Positions 62,361 through 64,000 of a stretch of 64,000 nt of DNA are shown one piece after another (the first letter of the stretch is position 1; each line of letters opens with the position of its first letter). The notes beneath the pieces were generated by a model that was given only the letters and a program-made list of their open reading frames with translations, had not been told where the DNA came from and did not search any database. Position numbers and translations under genes: made by a program. Where the stretch lies: positions 13,904,201 through 13,968,200 of the forward strand of contig NC_052518.1 of NCBI RefSeq assembly GCF_014356525.2, read 5' to 3'. The DNA comes from Nilaparvata lugens. Lineage: Eukaryota; Arthropoda; Insecta; Hemiptera; Delphacidae.

Positions 62361-62618
62361 CATAGTGAGCAGTTCAATTTGGGATAGCTGGAGTGTAATT
62401 TGATCAAGGGTTGGTCGACTAAACGATCGCATTAGATCGTTACATAATATTCGGTTATTCATCAACTAAAATACGCTCAATTCTTGAATAAATTTAATTA
62501 CAACAATGAATACACCATTTTTTGCATTACAATTGATAGTTAGGGGGAAAATTATGTAATGAGAGGTAACCTCTTTGCTGGGTAAGATGATCGTCGCAAT
62601 AGCTAGAATCACAAGAGT

Positions 62619-62802
62619 TAGGGCCAAGCCATACGAAGCGTTTTCCAGGCGTTTTCAGACGAGTCTGCAAACCAGGAAGCTCGCCGATTGGTTGATTGGG
62701 TTGGCGTTCAGGAATCGGCTGATAATCAGCCAATCGGAGAGCTTCCTGCCCTGCCGAATCGTCTGAAAACATCAGAAAAAAGCTTCTTGTGGCTTGGCCC
62801 TC
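62619..62802. mobile_element. Palindromic MITE
   Basis: AGGGCCAAGCCATACGAAGC is mirrored by GCTTCTTGTGGCTTGGCCCT, and CAGGAAGCTCGCCGATTGGT by its inverted copy near 62732-62752. The open frame across it on the minus strand is a by-product. Flanking triplets TTA and TCA hint at a Harbinger-type target site. Bases 62361-62618 and 62803-63140 show nothing else. Confidence 0.75.
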
Positions 62803-63140
62803 AAGTTTGAAATAGAGTTCGTCGGTTTGAAACGACACGTGAATATGATTGGGTTTAGTTATCATAATTTTGCAGTAATAATATTTATGTTGATTTCGAT
62901 TCAGTAATTTATTTGAGAGCTGAGAACATTCAAGAGCTGCGAGGATGTAGCACTTATTAAGGCAAATTCAAGACTCAATTAACGGAAAGTTGAATGAAAG
63001 TATAGCATGAGGAAGAATGATAAAAATACAAGGAAAGAAGCTTCTATGATTCTTCGTATTGTGGCATGAATCTACGAGGGTTCAATAGTGTGGGAAATGA
63101 TATGGGCTGAAAGAGGCAGCGGGAACGCGACTAAGTGCCA

Positions 63141-63432
63141 CCCCGTCTCCTTTTAAAACCGGTTTTTAGGGGACAAGTTGACTTGAGCCATCCCCGTCTA
63201 CTTGTCTCCTTTCTAAGGAGGTGATAAATAGTCGGGGGGACACTCTGACGCGAGGGTGCGAGGTGTCAAGTTGTCGTTTACGGTCATAACTAGTTGGCAC
63301 CTTTGATTCAGTAGGTGATAAGTAGTCGGGGGGACAACTTGACGGCAATGGTATATTTTTACGAGGGTACAAGTAGTCGCCTATGGCCAAAATGACCAGG
63401 TGTCAGGTAGTCGGGGTGACACCTAGACGGAG
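63141..63432. repeat. GC-rich minisatellite
   Basis: The words GTAGTCGGGGGGACA, CAAGTTGAC/CAACTTGAC and GTGATAA(A/G)TAGTCGGG recur four or more times with varied spacing, some units inverted (CCCCGTCTCC). The composition contrasts with the AT-rich flanks. No coding sign on either strand. Confidence 0.65.
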
Positions 63433-63630
63433 ACCCGGAGGCAGCAATAGAGTAAGCCCTCAATGCATATGCTCTTAGTGAATGATGTATTCTTGGGACT
63501 AAACAAGATTTATAGTGTTTTCAAGATAAACACTAATTGTTGAGAATAATCTAAAATTTCAGTATGGTGATTTCCATCTCCAATAGGCCGGGTGTTCATA
63601 GTGAAAGTAGCACGTGATATCTTTTGTTTA

Positions 63631-64000
63631 TATTGAGGTCTATGTTATAATGGTAGTATTTGATTAACATTGGTGTTGCTAACCTTGTCTATCATTCCAC
63701 AAAGCAGATAGCGCTATCCTTCTCTAGCTCCGCGACGTTGCCAGATCATTTTTCAACAATGTAGTAATATAATTAACAATTATTTATTCTCCATCATAAA
63801 AAATTATTATTTGAACATTGAAAATATGTTTTCTTAACGAATAAAATATAATCGATTATTTTAAACAAGAATGATCAGTTAATATTACATCAGATATACC
63901 GATATCAGCTATCCTCTATAGAAGGCAGTGGCAAGACAGAGTATCGGCAACGTTGTTCTTCTATCTATCTCCACTGCCATTATAACGTGGACCTTACTGT
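63631..64000. mobile_element. GAGGTCCACG-family MITE, reverse orientation
   Basis: TATTGAGGTCTATGTTATAA at the left and TTATAACGTGGACCTTACTG at the window end are inverted ends. The halves are in reverse order relative to copy 1: the AGATAGCGCTATCC half comes first and the CGATATCAGCTATCC half last. Probably complete, but the last bases touch the window edge. Confidence 0.8.

Noticed and set aside
62527..62865. 112-codon minus-strand frame
   Set aside because: Crosses the palindromic MITE at 62619-62802; no coding features.

Overview
The window looks like AT-rich, intron-bearing animal DNA from an insect. A hemipteran such as a planthopper is my guess from the repeat style, but nothing in the window proves it. 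Two host genes can be supported. Most of the rest is transposable elements (TEs) and their debris: non-LTR retrotransposons, a Penelope-like element pair, PIF/Harbinger-, mariner- and piggyBac-like DNA elements, many short inverted-repeat elements (MITEs), tRNA-derived SINE pieces and Helitron 3' ends.

Left part (1-22.8 kb): the plus strand carries the last five exons (2470-18115) of misato (MSTO1 family, a tubulin-related protein). The 5' exons lie left of the window. All splice sites are GT-AG and the phases join without a break. The introns are packed with TEs, in places to within about 20-25 bases of a splice acceptor. One intron (9.2-15.3 kb) holds a Harbinger-like element containing a second terminal-inverted-repeat (TIR) element, which in turn contains a LINE fragment. 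Converging on misato from the right is an unidentified minus-strand gene, of which two phase-compatible 3' exons are visible (26855-26911 and 22796-22943). It ends in a basic Lys-rich stretch and an acidic tail.

Middle part (23-50 kb): four sizeable LINEs and several fragments. LINE A (minus, 23.09-24.83 kb) is a 5'-truncated reverse transcriptase with an open frame. LINE D (minus, about 26.98-31.39 kb) has ORF1 with an SGNH-hydrolase domain, plus endonuclease and RT. LINE E (plus, about 34.99-42.53 kb) has an ORF1 with a 2A-like NPGP motif, and its RT is split by a 2.3 kb block of GC-rich palindromic DNA elements. LINE F (minus, about 42.75-47.4 kb or more) has a FLYWCH-like/coiled-coil/SGNH ORF1 overlapping ORF2 by four bases, and ORF2 is broken only by two nonsense codons. 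LINE G (minus, 48.07-49.85 kb) is truncated, and part of it is repeated in inverted orientation.

Right part (50-64 kb): a 7.7 kb inverted pair of Penelope-like elements (50171-57844). Each arm is permuted, with the RT C-terminal half placed before the N-terminal half. The minus arm corresponds to one complete permuted unit with a GIY-YIG endonuclease; the plus arm has lost the endonuclease. Beyond it the DNA is AT-rich with small repeats, one possible first coding exon (61179-61247), a tRNA-derived SINE, a GC-rich minisatellite and another copy of the commonest MITE.

No CRISPR array, rRNA, intact tRNA gene or bacterial-type operon was seen. Superfamily names for LINEs and MITEs come from motifs and target-site lengths only, because no database search was possible.
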